Below the pieces are notes generated by a model. That model saw only the letters and a program-made list of their open reading frames with translations, searched no databases and was not told where the DNA came from. From assembly GCF_014695375.1 (NCBI RefSeq), contig NZ_JACJOG010000046.1, forward strand, positions 223,068 to 287,067: a stretch of 64,000 bases of DNA, written 5' to 3'. Position 1 is the stretch's first letter. The number at the start of each line of letters is the position of its first letter. Shown here one piece after another: positions 17,245 to 27,953 of this stretch. This DNA is from Coleofasciculus sp. FACHB-T130 (lineage in GTDB: Bacteria; Cyanobacteriota; Cyanobacteriia; Cyanobacteriales; FACHB-T130). Both the position numbers and the translations under genes were made by a program.

Positions 17245-17775
17245 TTAGAATCCGTAGCCGACTCCTAGCTGGACGCTAACAGAAGAAGCAGGACTGTTTT
17301 CGTAAGGCTTGATTCCCAGTTTGGCATCGCTGAAGACTACAACGTTCTTGGCAACTTCTGCTTCGACGCCAGCCGTGACTACAGGCGCATTGCGGTTGCC
17401 GAAGGTAGATGGTTTGCCTTCCGATTCATGCAAACCGTAGCCACCACCAACGTAGAAGTTGGCTTTATTGGTAACAGGCACATCATAAGTAACCATCGGA
17501 ATGATAGTGCTGGTTTCGTTGGTGAACTGTACGGAACCTCTAATAGAAACTGGCGTCTTGGGAACCGCATAGCGGCCTTGAATCACACCACCGACTGCGG
17601 CAGCATCGCCATCTTGTCCGCCATTTGTAACGCTAGCAGAACCACCAACTCCGACATAATTTGCTCGTGTTCCAGTGGGTTTTGCAGAAGCATCCAAACT
17701 AGACATTAAAACAGGAGCGATCGCTAGTGCAGATAGTACGGAAATTTTAGCTACGGATTTGAGAGCGCGATTCAT
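17245..17775 (-). CDS. Exported outer-membrane beta-barrel-like protein
   Basis: The frame opens at 17859, but GAAGGAAG just upstream of ATG 17775 fixes the start (176 residues). A signal peptide (about 1-31: MNRALKSVAKISVLSALAIAPVLMSSLDASAKP) precedes glycine-rich amphipathic strands such as NFYVGGGYGLHES, and the protein ends VQLGVGYGF with a C-terminal phenylalanine, as in small outer-membrane barrels. It is monocistronic with a strong terminator. The family is common in cyanobacteria, and a structural or porin-like role is only inferred. Confidence 0.75.
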   Translation of the reverse strand: MNRALKSVAKISVLSALAIAPVLMSSLDASAKPTGTRANYVGVGGSASVTNGGQDGDAAAVGGVIQGRYAVPKTPVSIRGSVQFTNETSTIIPMVTYDVPVTNKANFYVGGGYGLHESEGKPSTFGNRNAPVVTAGVEAEVAKNVVVFSDAKLGIKPYENSPASSVSVQLGVGYGF

Positions 17776-18349
17776 AATTACTTCCTTCAATTCTCTGGTT
17801 TTCAGTTGCTTTGTTACATTCAAAGTCGTTAGCCAAAGCAAAAGGTTCCAGAAATCCATAAAAAATTTTTCCGCCCGCTCAAATCAAGGATTGCTAAATC
17901 TTTTAAGTCTCAGCATTCCCCTACAGGCAATGGCTTTAAGATCTTTAAATCCCAAAATAACAGTAAATATTTTAGTGCCTGAATAATGTTTTTACCTCTG
18001 GCAATGGGTTGAAGTAGCATTTCCTCAAATAGAGGCTTACTGCCAGTGGACTGTTTGGAAAGTGGCACAAATCTATGAAAGATTCAAGGAACTATTTTGT
18101 TGTCTTAGCAGTCTAAAATTTAAGAGCAATTTTCATCAAAAAAAAGTAATCGTAAAGTCTCATAACCCTATAAAATTGCTCTATAAAGCTAAGAAGTTGG
18201 GAGCTGGCTGGTTAGGGAAAACAACTTTAAAAAGTTATAATTGTAACGATATTTTTAAAAATAGACTAAACTTCACTCATCACAGGTCATCGGGAAAGTG
18301 CCGGATGGTTATAGCTGTTAAGAACCGCAGACACTAACCCGAAGAGTGG
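17776..18349. other. Intergenic region, AT-rich
   Basis: 574 bases containing the promoter side of the envelope-protein gene. A 91-codon open frame at 18062-18337 (plus) has lysine/asparagine-rich composition typical of AT-rich noncoding DNA and no clear start signal, so I do not call it. No RNA gene or repeat was recognised. Confidence 0.4.
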
Positions 18350-20188
18350 CTAAGAGCAGCATCGGCTAACGCGATCGCGTCCCAGAGCTTTTGCCTGATA
18401 AAGCGCCTCATCCGCTGTCTTTAACAATATTTCTGGTGAAGTATCGCAGTCGGGAACCGTAGTCGCAACGCCCAAACTCAGCGTCACATACTGACTAACT
18501 AAAGAATGGCTATGGACAATCTTTAAGTCTTGCACTGCCACTCGAATCTCTTCTGCCACTTGCAATGCCCCATTTTGTGTAGTGTTGGGCAAAATTACGG
18601 CAAATTCTTCGCCCCCGTATCGAGCGACTAAATCCGCGGGTCGCTTGACAGCTTGAGCGATCGCACTGGCGACGGTAATTAAACAAGTATCCCCGGCTTG
18701 ATGACCATAGGTGTCATTGTAGAGTTTGAAAAAATCAATATCGCACAAGATCAGAGACAGGGGCACTTTTTCTCGTCTCAGACGCCGCCACTCCTGATCT
18801 AGGTACTCATCAAACCGGCGTCGGTTCGGCAGACCCGTCAGACCGTCCAAAGTCGCAAGGCGCTGCAACTTTTGGTTAGCTGCCTCCAATTGTTCATAGA
18901 GTTGCCCTTGTTGAATCGCAATACCCACCTGCATCGCCAAAGAAGAGAGCAGATCGATTTCCCACGGTTGCCAATGTCGGGGTTGCGAACAATGATGAGC
19001 AATCAGCAACCCCCACAACTGTTGCCCTTGCAGAATCGGAACGACTAAGTTCGCTTTAACCTGAAACTGCTCCAGCACATCGATATGACACTGACCCAGT
19101 CCTGAGTTGTAAATATCTGCGATCGCTTGAACCCGACTCTGCTGATACAGCTGGGCGTACTTTTCCTTAAAACAGGGATCGTAGACGGGAGTTCCCAGCA
19201 TCGAAGTCCAATTGGGATCTACAGACTCCACCGCCACAACCCCGCGCCAGCCAGCCTCGAAACGATAAATAATCACCCGGTCGCACGCTAGAAATTGCCG
19301 CACTTCTGCCACCGTCGTGTTCAGAATCTCGCTGAGATTGAGAGACTGACGGATGCGCTCTAGCATCGCCCCTATCAGTTGCTCCCTGAGAACTTGCAGT
19401 CGCAGTGCCTCCTCCGCCTGCTTGCGTTCGGTGATATCGGTGAGCGTGCCAATAAAACCAACCGTCGTACCGGCTACTCCTTGTTCCGCCACCGCCTGAC
19501 CAAACACCCAGGTGACGACTCCATCCGCACGCCCAAACCGATACTCTGAGGCAAATCGCCGGTTTTCTATTATCGCCTGCTTCCATTCGCTGATGACGCG
19601 ATCGCGATCGTCGGGATGCAGCGCTTTCGTCCAACCTTCTCCGAGTGCTTCCGCCAGGGTCAATCCTGCCAGTTCGCGCCAGCGCTCGTTGACATACAAA
19701 CAGTTCCCTTCTACATCTGTGTGGAAAATCCCTACCGGCGACATTTTAGCTAAGGTGTAATACCGATACTCGCTTTCCTGAAGCGCTTCCTCGGTTCGCT
19801 TGCGCTCGGTGATATCAGTGATTGACCCTGCCATACGATAAGGTATGCCTTGCTCATCTCGAAATGCAATCCCCCGACAGAGAAACCACCGGATATTGCC
19901 ATTCTTGTGGATCATCCGATGTTCGATTTCATACTGGGGTGTCAACCCTTCGAGATAAATACTTGCAGCCGTCATCACCCATTCCCGCTGATCCGGATGT
20001 ACCAGATGGAGCCAAGCCTCTATACGGTTGTCAATTTCGTCTTCGCGATAGCCCAGCATCGCTTTCCAGCTAGCGGTGAGATACATTTCACCAGTTTGGA
20101 GATCCCAGTCCCAAAGTCCTACTTGACCGGCATTAACGGCTAGGACATAGCGTTCCTCTGCCTGGTGAGCAGGAGTCATGTCCGTCAT
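18350..20188 (-). CDS. Probable cyanobacteriochrome diguanylate cyclase (PAS-PAS-GAF(DXCF)-GGDEF)
   Basis: 612 residues from ATG 20188, which overlaps the upstream stop as ATGA; an in-frame start at 20254 would add 22 residues. Two PAS domains (about 12-260) precede a GAF domain (270-445) with Cys367 in QCHIDVLEQFQVKANL, the canonical bilin-attachment Cys-His. A second Cys339 lies in DPCF, exactly 28 residues earlier: the DXCF signature of blue/green two-cysteine cyanobacteriochromes. The GGDEF domain has an intact GGEEF active site (525-529) and an RPAD inhibitory site. It likely makes c-di-GMP under light control, as SesA does in Thermosynechococcus. Chromophore binding is inferred. Confidence 0.85.
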   Translation of the reverse strand: MTDMTPAHQAEERYVLAVNAGQVGLWDWDLQTGEMYLTASWKAMLGYREDEIDNRIEAWLHLVHPDQREWVMTAASIYLEGLTPQYEIEHRMIHKNGNIRWFLCRGIAFRDEQGIPYRMAGSITDITERKRTEEALQESEYRYYTLAKMSPVGIFHTDVEGNCLYVNERWRELAGLTLAEALGEGWTKALHPDDRDRVISEWKQAIIENRRFASEYRFGRADGVVTWVFGQAVAEQGVAGTTVGFIGTLTDITERKQAEEALRLQVLREQLIGAMLERIRQSLNLSEILNTTVAEVRQFLACDRVIIYRFEAGWRGVVAVESVDPNWTSMLGTPVYDPCFKEKYAQLYQQSRVQAIADIYNSGLGQCHIDVLEQFQVKANLVVPILQGQQLWGLLIAHHCSQPRHWQPWEIDLLSSLAMQVGIAIQQGQLYEQLEAANQKLQRLATLDGLTGLPNRRRFDEYLDQEWRRLRREKVPLSLILCDIDFFKLYNDTYGHQAGDTCLITVASAIAQAVKRPADLVARYGGEEFAVILPNTTQNGALQVAEEIRVAVQDLKIVHSHSLVSQYVTLSLGVATTVPDCDTSPEILLKTADEALYQAKALGRDRVSRCCS

Positions 20189-20535
20189 AAAGCGATCGCG
20201 CCCGTAAATAAATCGGCAAAAACTTTTAAAAAGTTGTCCCAATACAGCCCGCACGCTTTTTTGGCATCCGTGAAGAATGCTTTATTTTTCCTGCCTTCGG
20301 CTGTGAGTGTGGCTGCATTCCAAACTTGCGGTTGATTTGTCCCAACCTGCACTGGGATGAAGTACATCGAGGCAGGTTGGAAGAGGGTGCTAAAACATTG
20401 CTTCAATTTCCCTACCTTTTGACGCAGCGCTTTCTCTAGTTGGCGACGTTCTAGATGCGATTGGGGTTGCTGGAACGTAAGCACGAAGGCTTCATCCTGG
20501 AAATCATGCCAGGAAGCTGGGCAATCAAAGCGCAT
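20185..20535 (-). CDS. Hypothetical protein overlapping the cyanobacteriochrome gene
   Basis: 116 residues from ATG 20535. Its TGA overlaps ATG 20188 of the downstream cyclase (ATGA), suggesting translational coupling. No known domain. The protein has aromatic and basic content (FQQPQSHLERRQLEKALRQKVGKLKQCF) and a hydrophobic C-terminal helix (LYWDNFLKVFADLFTGAIAL). It might be a partner of the light sensor. If the cyclase instead starts at 20254 the two reading frames would overlap by about 70 bases. Confidence 0.5.
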   Translation of the reverse strand: MRFDCPASWHDFQDEAFVLTFQQPQSHLERRQLEKALRQKVGKLKQCFSTLFQPASMYFIPVQVGTNQPQVWNAATLTAEGRKNKAFFTDAKKACGLYWDNFLKVFADLFTGAIAL

Positions 20536-20785
20536 TTGAGTTTGTTGTTTAAGAGGGGTGTTTTAAAGAGTCTCAATCTACCGGGGGTTTAAATCAAAAC
20601 GACACTCCCCGGTCATCCAAAAAAGTCAGTTGAGATGCCCCAAGGTTCTAAATTCTATTATTGTCGAAAGGTTTAAGCGATCGCGTAATTCGCTTTTGCG
20701 AACATAAAATGCGTTGGCAAAAGCGAGGCGATTTTAGGGAGAAGGGTTGCAGATAAAATGCACTGAGCAAGTCTAACGACCAACC

Positions 20786-21619
20786 TCACGGAACCAGCAG
20801 TTCATACGCCTGCCGTTGTCCCAAAGGAGTTACCACAACCGCTTGAATTTTCCGTTGCTTAGGCAGTGGTACTGTAATATCAAATTCACCAGTGCGCTCC
20901 ACATTCTGTAAAGTAGACGCCACGATCAACAGATTGAACGGATCGATTAGACCGCGAATGCGTACGCGATCGCCCTCTATCGCCGCCAGAACTCGGATCT
21001 CTAATTCACCCTCTTCTTTTAAAGGAATTGGTTGGGAAGGGGGTTCGCCAGGAATCACTAAAGTCCGAAACCCAGCATTGACTTCTACGGCTTGCCCCTG
21101 AGCTTCTTCGACCACGCTCCCTTCTAGGGTGGCAACGCTCGTCTTGCCATTGGGTTTGACGCTCACACCAAATTGCGTCCCGCGAACGCCACTCAAACCG
21201 GCAGGTGTTTTAATTTCAAAGCGCGAATTAGGATTGGTAAACGGTCGTACCTCCAGGCGAGCTTGTCCCCCCGTGACTTGAAGCCGCGTAATTTTACCCC
21301 CATCAGGCATTGTCTGCAATTGTTGTACTTGCAGAGTGGTATTTTCTGAGACATTCACGAAGCCAATGCCGGTATCGACGGCTAGGACGGCTTTAGACTC
21401 GTCGCCTGTTGTGATAGTATCCCCCACATCCTCAAGGCGCAAGCCGACCCTAACCGACCCAGCAGCGTCTCTAAGTTTATAGGTGACTTTACCTGCATAG
21501 GAAACGACTTCTAACCGTCGGTTGAGTCGAACCTGCAAAGGTTTTGCCACTGAGTCTGTACCGATGCTTAAGAGAGCCACCAACAGCAGGAGAGACACGA
21601 ATGCTCTACGACTTTTCAC
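20786..21619 (-). CDS. FecR-domain exported protein
   Basis: 277 residues with a signal peptide (MKSRRAFVSLLLLVALLSIGTDSVAKP). The central part (about 35-170) is a FecR domain: it starts with LEVVSYAGKVTYKL, has VGLRLEDVGDTITTGDESKAVLAVDTG, and ends with GLSGVRGTQFGVSVKPNGKTSVATLEG. FecR domains occur in periplasmic proteins that sense or bind ligands or glycans. Here there is no partner sigma factor or TonB receptor next door, so a role in iron signalling is unlikely. The C-terminal 80 residues form an extra beta-rich domain. Confidence 0.82.
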   Translation of the reverse strand: MKSRRAFVSLLLLVALLSIGTDSVAKPLQVRLNRRLEVVSYAGKVTYKLRDAAGSVRVGLRLEDVGDTITTGDESKAVLAVDTGIGFVNVSENTTLQVQQLQTMPDGGKITRLQVTGGQARLEVRPFTNPNSRFEIKTPAGLSGVRGTQFGVSVKPNGKTSVATLEGSVVEEAQGQAVEVNAGFRTLVIPGEPPSQPIPLKEEGELEIRVLAAIEGDRVRIRGLIDPFNLLIVASTLQNVERTGEFDITVPLPKQRKIQAVVVTPLGQRQAYELLVP

Positions 21620-21791
21620 CGCTCACCTCTTGTAGAAATTAAAAATTAAAAATTACTAATTTGATTTTGCAGTTTTAATTTTTTCAGATGATTTGTGCAT
21701 ATTAACTTGATTAAGCGATCGCACTTTATATCACCTTTTATATCTGCGTGGCTGATTGTATCCACCGATGCATCATCGCCAGAAGCTGCCT

Positions 21792-22724
21792 CTAGGAGCA
21801 TACGCGATCGCGTCCCCCTGCTTTTGCCCGATACAACGCCTCATCGGCTTCCTTAAGTAACGCTTCTGGCGAGGCGTCATGCAAAGGAATCGCGCCAGCG
21901 ACACCCAAACTCAGCGTTACATACTGGCTAACAGCAGACTTGGTATGAACAATTTCTAAAGATTTCACAGCCTGTCGAATTTCCGTTGCGACTTGCAACC
22001 CACCCGCAGCAGAGGTATTAGGCAAAATCACTGCAAATTCTTCGCCGCCATAGCGTGCGACTAAATCTGTCGAGCGCTTGACCACCCGAAACAGGGCACT
22101 AGCAACAGTTTGTAAACAAATATCTCCAGCTTGATGCCCGTAAGTATCGTTGTAGGTTTTGAAAAAATCGATATCGCAGAAGATGAGAGACAGGGGCAGT
22201 TGTTCGCGTAACATTCGCCGCCACTCTTGACCAAGATACTCATCAAATCGACGGCGGTTTGCCAGTCCCGTCAGACTGTCGAAGGTCGCAAGTCGCTGCA
22301 AGTCTCGGTTTGCCACCTCCAGTTGTTGATAAAGTTGAAATTGTTGGATTAAACGCCTCACCCGCTGACGCAGTACGGGCCAGTGAATAGGTTTGGTAAC
22401 GAAATCAATGGCTCCGACTTCAAAAGCTCGGTCAACGGATTCTTTGTCGTCAAGACCTGTAATCATCAATACGGGAGTGCGATCGCATGAAGGGATGTCT
22501 TGTAGCCTGGAGCAGCAAGTGAAGCCATCCATTACCGGCATCATGGCATCGAGCAAGACAATATGCGGCTGAAAGCGAACATAAGCACTCAAGCACTCCT
22601 CTCCATTGCTCGCTTCAACAACCTGGTATCCTTCCTGTTGCATTGCTTGACACAGTAGCTGACGCATGATTCTGTCGTCGTCTACCACGAGGACGATAGA
22701 GGGTTCTTGGGGAAGGGAAAGCAT
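21792..22724 (-). CDS. Response regulator diguanylate cyclase (REC-GGDEF)
   Basis: 310 residues from ATG 22724; a TTG at 22790 would overlap the upstream kinase stop but adds 22 residues unlike a receiver N terminus. The receiver holds the phosphoacceptor Asp59 (LLDAMMPVMDG) and Lys in TKPIHW. The GGDEF domain has GGEEF and an RSTD inhibitory site five residues before it. The domain is a close paralogue of the GGDEF in the cyanobacteriochrome protein 2 kb away. It lies 62 bases behind the BarA-like kinase and is its likely target, giving phosphorylation-controlled c-di-GMP synthesis. Confidence 0.92.
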   Translation of the reverse strand: MLSLPQEPSIVLVVDDDRIMRQLLCQAMQQEGYQVVEASNGEECLSAYVRFQPHIVLLDAMMPVMDGFTCCSRLQDIPSCDRTPVLMITGLDDKESVDRAFEVGAIDFVTKPIHWPVLRQRVRRLIQQFQLYQQLEVANRDLQRLATFDSLTGLANRRRFDEYLGQEWRRMLREQLPLSLIFCDIDFFKTYNDTYGHQAGDICLQTVASALFRVVKRSTDLVARYGGEEFAVILPNTSAAGGLQVATEIRQAVKSLEIVHTKSAVSQYVTLSLGVAGAIPLHDASPEALLKEADEALYRAKAGGRDRVCS

Positions 22725-22786
22725 TTTTATTAGACCTATCCGTAAATTGGTATAGGATGTACTCCGGACGGAGGTTTCAATCTCGA

Positions 22787-25700
22787 TCAAAGATGGAAAT
22801 CTTGCAACGCACAGCGCACGCGCTCATACTCCGCCTCCAGATGCGATGCGATTTCCGGTGTTCCTGTTAGAGTATCGTCTTTCGCGATCGCTTCGAGTTG
22901 CTTACACAAATTGGATAGGGTCATAGCACCCAGCGTCGCACTGGTTGACTTAAGCGTGTGAGTCGCCTGTCGCAGCGCCACGGTATCTCCAGCATCTACT
23001 GCATTCCGAATGACTTGCAATATTTGGGGTGTATCTTCCAAAAAGCTATCAATGACTTCCACCAGAACAGATGAAGCATTCTCTCCAAACATATCGCAAA
23101 GCCCTTGGATTGCCTGGAAATCAACGGCAGAGGTGGAGATGGGGAGGCGGGGAAGCGGCTGCAAAGCAGCGAGTGCCTTCAGCAGCGCCTCCATCTGGAT
23201 CGGCTTGCTGACGTAATTATCCATCCCCGCGCTCAAACACTCCTCGCGATCGCTCTGCATCGCATTCGCCGTCATGGCAATAATCCAGGGACGTTGCTCG
23301 TAGGGCCATTCCTCACAGATCCGTCGCGTAGCGCTCAATCCGTCCATTTCCGGCATTTGCACGTCCATCAGAACCACATCATAGGGCTGGCGTTGCAGCG
23401 CTTGCAGCACTTCCAAACCGTTGCTGGCGATATCCGCTCGATATCCCAGACGCCCCAATAGATGCAGCGCCACCTTTTGGTTGACGACATTGTCTTCGGC
23501 TAACAGAATTCGCAGCGGTAGCCGTTGCGCTAGATTCGGGTCAATCGGTTCGGGATGGGGACGCGGGCTTGGCAGCGCAGCGGGTTCGCCAAGCAGACTG
23601 CTTAAGACATTGTAGAGCTGAGATTGTTTAATCGGTTTATTCAGAAAGGCGGCAAAATTTGCTTGCTGTGCTTGTAGCTCTATCTCCGACTTGCCCAGAG
23701 AAGTTAACATCACCAATGGCAACGTCCGAGTATTGGGTAGTTTGCGAATTTCTGCCGCTAAATTCAAGCCATCCATCTGCGGCATTTGCATATCCAGAAT
23801 CGCAATATCAAAGGTCTCCTGATTGCTCAGCCAGTTCAGGGCTTCTTCCCCAGAGGTGGCGGCGCGGGAGATCATTCCCCACGCGATCGCCTGCAAAGTC
23901 AAAATTTGCCGATTGGTCGCGTTATCATCCACAATCAACAACCGTTTTCCAGCTAACAGTTGTTGGGAGTCGCTGCTGTCAGCAAGCGTTGAAGTGGGAA
24001 CGGAGGTGGCGACAACAGCGAAATAAAATGTGGAACCCTGACCCCCTTCACTTTCTACCCAAATTCTACCGCCCATCATTTCTGTTAATTGTCGGCTAAT
24101 CGCTAATCCCAACCCCGTACCGCCATAGTTGCGAGTTGTAGAGGAGTCAACCTGGCTGAAGGGTTTAAATAGACGGTCTATACGGTCAGAAGGAATCCCA
24201 ATGCCGGTATCTTTAACGGCAAAACGAATCGCATATTTGTGATTTTTTATTTTGGGTTTTCGATGTTGGATTGCAGCTTTTTCTTCTAGTTCTTCAACAG
24301 AAATCGGTTTGTTCATCTCATCTGTAAGATGAGCAATTTCTTGTTCTAAATTCGCTCCCCAGCTCCCCAGCCCCCCTGTCCCTCTGCCTCGTTCTCCCAA
24401 TTGACGAGCTTTTACCGAAATCACAACTTCCCCTTGGGGTGTGAATTTAACAGCATTCGCAATTAGATTCACCAGAATTTGGCGGAGTCGCGTTACATCC
24501 CCCACAATCATTTTCGGTACAGAAGGATCTATCAAATACGCTAATTCCAAGTTTTTTTCTGCCGCCTTGTGAGCTAGCAAATCAAGCGATTCTTCGATAC
24601 AATCTCGCAGATTGAAAGGTTGCTGTTCCAGTTCCAGCTTACCGGACTCAATTTTAGAGAAGTCAAGGATGTCATTAATAATTGTGAGTAAGCCATCGCC
24701 GCTGTTGCGAATGGTTTCTACAAAGTCTCGCTGTTGTGGCTTGAGTTCGGTATCTAGTAGTAACCCAGTCATGCCAATTACCGCATTCATGGGAGTGCGG
24801 ATTTCGTGGCTCATGGTCGCTAAAAATTCACTTTTAGCACGGTTAGCTGCTTCTGCCTCTTGTTTTGCTTTTTCTAAGGCAACATTTTGCTGAGCTAATT
24901 GTTCGCGTTGGCGGGTTTCTTGCTCTAATAGGCAAGCTTGAGCCAGAGCAATACCGACTTGATCTGCCACTGCTTCGAGTAATTCAATTTCCTCTTGAGT
25001 CCACTCACGGAAGGTGTTACATTGATGCAAGCCAATCACACCGTTAGTTTCTCCTTGATAGGAAGTGCGAATCGCCAGCATCGATTTGAGTTGAATTTGC
25101 TGACACAGAGAAACAGTTTCTTTGAGCAGCGGATCGGCATAGACATTTGAGGAAGCGATCGCGCGATCTTGAGCAATTGTTTGTTCGGCATGGGGATTGC
25201 CAACAACGGGGATTTGTACATCCATTATCGAATCATACCCAGGCTCCAAATACTCTGCCACTAGGGGAATTTGTGGTTTAGGGGTGGCGATGTATGAGTA
25301 AATTAAACAGCGATTCACCGCGAATGTTTCGCCCAATAACTTACAAGTCGTTTGAAAAATTTCTTGTGTTTCTAGCTTGGCGCGAATCTCTTGGGTAATC
25401 CGTTTAAGCAGCAAAGTTCTGGTAACTTGCTGTTGTAGGGCTTCTTGGGCTTTTGCCCGCTCAACTTCACCTCCTACCCACTGTGCCATGAGCTTCACTA
25501 GCTCTTTGTCTACCACCGTGAATGGTTGCGATCGCACCTTTAAACTGGAGAAACTGAGGGTACCATAAACAATCCCGCCTGCCACTACCCTAGTACCAAT
25601 ATATGCCTCTATTCTGAAAGGGGTATTTGCCGGATACTGGTACCATTGCGATCGCTCAACGGACTCAAAGCAAATCGGTTCGTCGCAGCGCAGTGCTTCA

Positions 25701-27472
25701 CCGCAATAAGTCTGCTTAACATCGAAAAGATTTCCTTTGGCAAGATGAATGGGTGAGTTTTCGGGCACCTGAGCAGCAATCAGGTAATATTTATCCCCTT
25801 CAATCTTCGCTAGCGTCCCGATTTCTAAGCCAAATCGCCAGCATCCCATTTTCAGCATCCGCTGGATGCGTTGGTCGAAGTGTAGCGGCGTTCCTTTTCC
25901 GCCTTGAGCTGCCGTCACTTCATACAGCGCTCGTAACCCTGCCTCGCTCTCTCGCAGTTCGTGTTCCGCTTGCTGGCGCTGCGTGATGTCGCTGCCAATT
26001 CCGAGAAACCCAGTAATGTTGCCCTCAGTATCCCGTAACGCCGTCATCGACACCAGCACGGGAAAACGACTACCATCTTTGCGGATAAACGTCCATTCGC
26101 GCTCGTCCACTTCTCCACGACGCGCCTTGGCAACAAAAACTTCAAACCTTGGATCAATGGGGATTCCCAACTCCTGTGACAATTCTTGGGCACGCCGGAA
26201 TACTTCGCGTGAATCGTGAAATCGCAGGGGTGTTGTTTTGCCCACGACTTCAGCAGCAGCGTATCCTAAATATCTCTCGGCGGCGGCATTAAAGGTACAA
26301 ATTGTGCCATCTGGTGTTGTAGAAACGATCGTGTAGTTGGCACTATCCAAAATTGCCCGCTGCAAGCTGGTTGTCTTTTGGAGTGCCTCTTCAGTTTGCT
26401 TGCGATCCGTAATGTCATTCAAGGTGCCGGAAATACCCACGATACTTCCGCTAACATCCAGTGTCGCGCAGGCATAAACGTCAAGCCAGCAAAAGCTGCC
26501 ATCAGCGGTTAGGATGCGGATCTCCTGTCGGTAAAATTTTGTTTGGCATTGAATCAGAGCTTGAAACAGTTTTATATTGCGTTGGCGATCTTCAGGATGA
26601 ACGTAGTTTAGAACATGAGTGCCAAGACTTTGGGCAATCGAGAATTTGGTGATTTCTGTCCAAGCCGGATTCAGAAAGGTCCACAAACCCGTGACGTCTG
26701 TTTGAAAAATTACTTCTTTGACGTTATCGACGACAGAGCGATATTTTTTATCGCTTTCTCCTAACGCTTCCACTACCTGTTGATGCTGAGAAACAGTGCG
26801 TTCTAATTGATTGAGATGAATTCGGAGTTCCATCTGAGCGATCGCTTGCCGCGCCAACGCTTTGAGCGCTTCAATTTGTTGGCTCATGAGCTTTCGAGGA
26901 ATCTGGTCAATTACGCATAAGGTGCCCAAAACAAAGCCATCGGGCGTTACCAAGGGAACTCCGGCATAAAACCGGATATAAGGGTCAGATGTCACCAGAG
27001 GATTTCTGGCAAAGCGTTCATCAACTAACGTATTGCGTACAATTAATAATTCATCTGATTTTAAAATTGTGTGAGCGCAGAACGCTAAATACTTTGCTGT
27101 TTCTGTTGCTTTCAGACCGATTTTCGACTTAAACCACTGGCGATTGCCATCAACCAGGCTGATGAGGGCAATGGGAGTGTTACAAATGTGGGAAGCCAGT
27201 GCAGTCAGATCGTCAAATGCCTGTTCTGCCGGAGTATCGAGAATTTCATAGCGATAAAGTGCCTTGAGCCGATTTGCTTCAGCCTCAAGGCTGGCTGCGT
27301 CGCTGTTTAGCGGAAAGAATGGTTGCCGCTCAAAAGAAGAATATTCGCTCTCCCCTTGAGGCAGAAGACTTGGGTTTTTTTTGGGTTGCTGAAACAGCAA
27401 ATACCTTAGAGGCGGCTTGCTAAGGTGTCTGGATAGCGATCGCAGGATAGGACGAAGGATTTTCATCATCAA
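22787..27472 (-). CDS. BarA-like hybrid histidine kinase with two receivers and HPt
   Basis: 1561 residues. Order: GAF (about 60-225), PAS (240-360), PAS (365-495), two GAF domains (505-680, 685-860), HisKA with His889 (MSHEIRTP), HATPase, receivers with Asp1227 and Asp1370 ([10 protein letters not shown]), HPt with His1505 ([14 protein letters not shown]). This is a complete internal phosphorelay. The GAF domains lack the Cys-His bilin motif. The ATP-binding domain has a roughly 55-residue insertion (about 1023-1077) with repeat-like low-complexity sequence. The downstream REC-GGDEF gene (62 bases) is the presumed partner. Confidence 0.93.
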   Translation of the reverse strand: MMMKILRPILRSLSRHLSKPPLRYLLFQQPKKNPSLLPQGESEYSSFERQPFFPLNSDAASLEAEANRLKALYRYEILDTPAEQAFDDLTALASHICNTPIALISLVDGNRQWFKSKIGLKATETAKYLAFCAHTILKSDELLIVRNTLVDERFARNPLVTSDPYIRFYAGVPLVTPDGFVLGTLCVIDQIPRKLMSQQIEALKALARQAIAQMELRIHLNQLERTVSQHQQVVEALGESDKKYRSVVDNVKEVIFQTDVTGLWTFLNPAWTEITKFSIAQSLGTHVLNYVHPEDRQRNIKLFQALIQCQTKFYRQEIRILTADGSFCWLDVYACATLDVSGSIVGISGTLNDITDRKQTEEALQKTTSLQRAILDSANYTIVSTTPDGTICTFNAAAERYLGYAAAEVVGKTTPLRFHDSREVFRRAQELSQELGIPIDPRFEVFVAKARRGEVDEREWTFIRKDGSRFPVLVSMTALRDTEGNITGFLGIGSDITQRQQAEHELRESEAGLRALYEVTAAQGGKGTPLHFDQRIQRMLKMGCWRFGLEIGTLAKIEGDKYYLIAAQVPENSPIHLAKGNLFDVKQTYCGEALRCDEPICFESVERSQWYQYPANTPFRIEAYIGTRVVAGGIVYGTLSFSSLKVRSQPFTVVDKELVKLMAQWVGGEVERAKAQEALQQQVTRTLLLKRITQEIRAKLETQEIFQTTCKLLGETFAVNRCLIYSYIATPKPQIPLVAEYLEPGYDSIMDVQIPVVGNPHAEQTIAQDRAIASSNVYADPLLKETVSLCQQIQLKSMLAIRTSYQGETNGVIGLHQCNTFREWTQEEIELLEAVADQVGIALAQACLLEQETRQREQLAQQNVALEKAKQEAEAANRAKSEFLATMSHEIRTPMNAVIGMTGLLLDTELKPQQRDFVETIRNSGDGLLTIINDILDFSKIESGKLELEQQPFNLRDCIEESLDLLAHKAAEKNLELAYLIDPSVPKMIVGDVTRLRQILVNLIANAVKFTPQGEVVISVKARQLGERGRGTGGLGSWGANLEQEIAHLTDEMNKPISVEELEEKAAIQHRKPKIKNHKYAIRFAVKDTGIGIPSDRIDRLFKPFSQVDSSTTRNYGGTGLGLAISRQLTEMMGGRIWVESEGGQGSTFYFAVVATSVPTSTLADSSDSQQLLAGKRLLIVDDNATNRQILTLQAIAWGMISRAATSGEEALNWLSNQETFDIAILDMQMPQMDGLNLAAEIRKLPNTRTLPLVMLTSLGKSEIELQAQQANFAAFLNKPIKQSQLYNVLSSLLGEPAALPSPRPHPEPIDPNLAQRLPLRILLAEDNVVNQKVALHLLGRLGYRADIASNGLEVLQALQRQPYDVVLMDVQMPEMDGLSATRRICEEWPYEQRPWIIAMTANAMQSDREECLSAGMDNYVSKPIQMEALLKALAALQPLPRLPISTSAVDFQAIQGLCDMFGENASSVLVEVIDSFLEDTPQILQVIRNAVDAGDTVALRQATHTLKSTSATLGAMTLSNLCKQLEAIAKDDTLTGTPEIASHLEAEYERVRCALQDFHL

Positions 27473-27953
27473 TATGAACTAGAGCCGATACAGCCCCAGA
27501 AACTCTTCCTCTGATGTTTGTGGGCTTTCATCCCCTGAAGGTCTGTCTGGCTTTTGCGAGCGGTTGTTCGGCTTCCAGGTTAACTTTCCGGGCAGATAAC
27601 TCCCACTTCAACCTGTGTCCAATATAAGCTGCCCTTACATTTAAGAAAGCATATTCGTTGGCGCTGGCGATCGCTCACTTGTGAGTCGTTTTTAGCGCTT
27701 AGTTACGAGTCCTTGGTTGGTTACGACTGCCCTAACAGACAAAGTTAATGATTTGGAGGATAGGTAGAGCGCTTTTCGTTAACATCAACCTCTTGTTAAT
27801 GATGAGTTTCGTCCCTCAAATCCATGCTCCTCAACGCTCTTAAGAGTTTAACCCCACCCCAAACCCTTCACTGCTTTTCGATGAGGGCTTTAGGGTGAGG
27901 TTACGAGGATATATTGCAACAAAGCGAGAACCGCTATCGTGACGAATGACAGA
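27473..27953. other. Intergenic region with an imperfect hairpin
   Basis: About 480 bases. At roughly 27850-27904, a stretch starting TAACCCCACCCC pairs imperfectly (about 18 of 22) with TGAGGGCTTTAGGG..., forming a repeat-like hairpin that could terminate the lipid kinase gene ending at 27954. The rest holds the promoter side of the large kinase; no gene is seen. Confidence 0.45.

Noticed and set aside
18062..18337. 91-codon plus-strand frame
   Set aside because: Lysine/asparagine/phenylalanine-rich translation typical of AT-rich noncoding DNA, no homologous pattern.
22787..27472. Bilin-binding GAF domains in the BarA-like kinase
   Set aside because: Its GAF domains lack the Cys-His chromophore motif and the DXCF signature.
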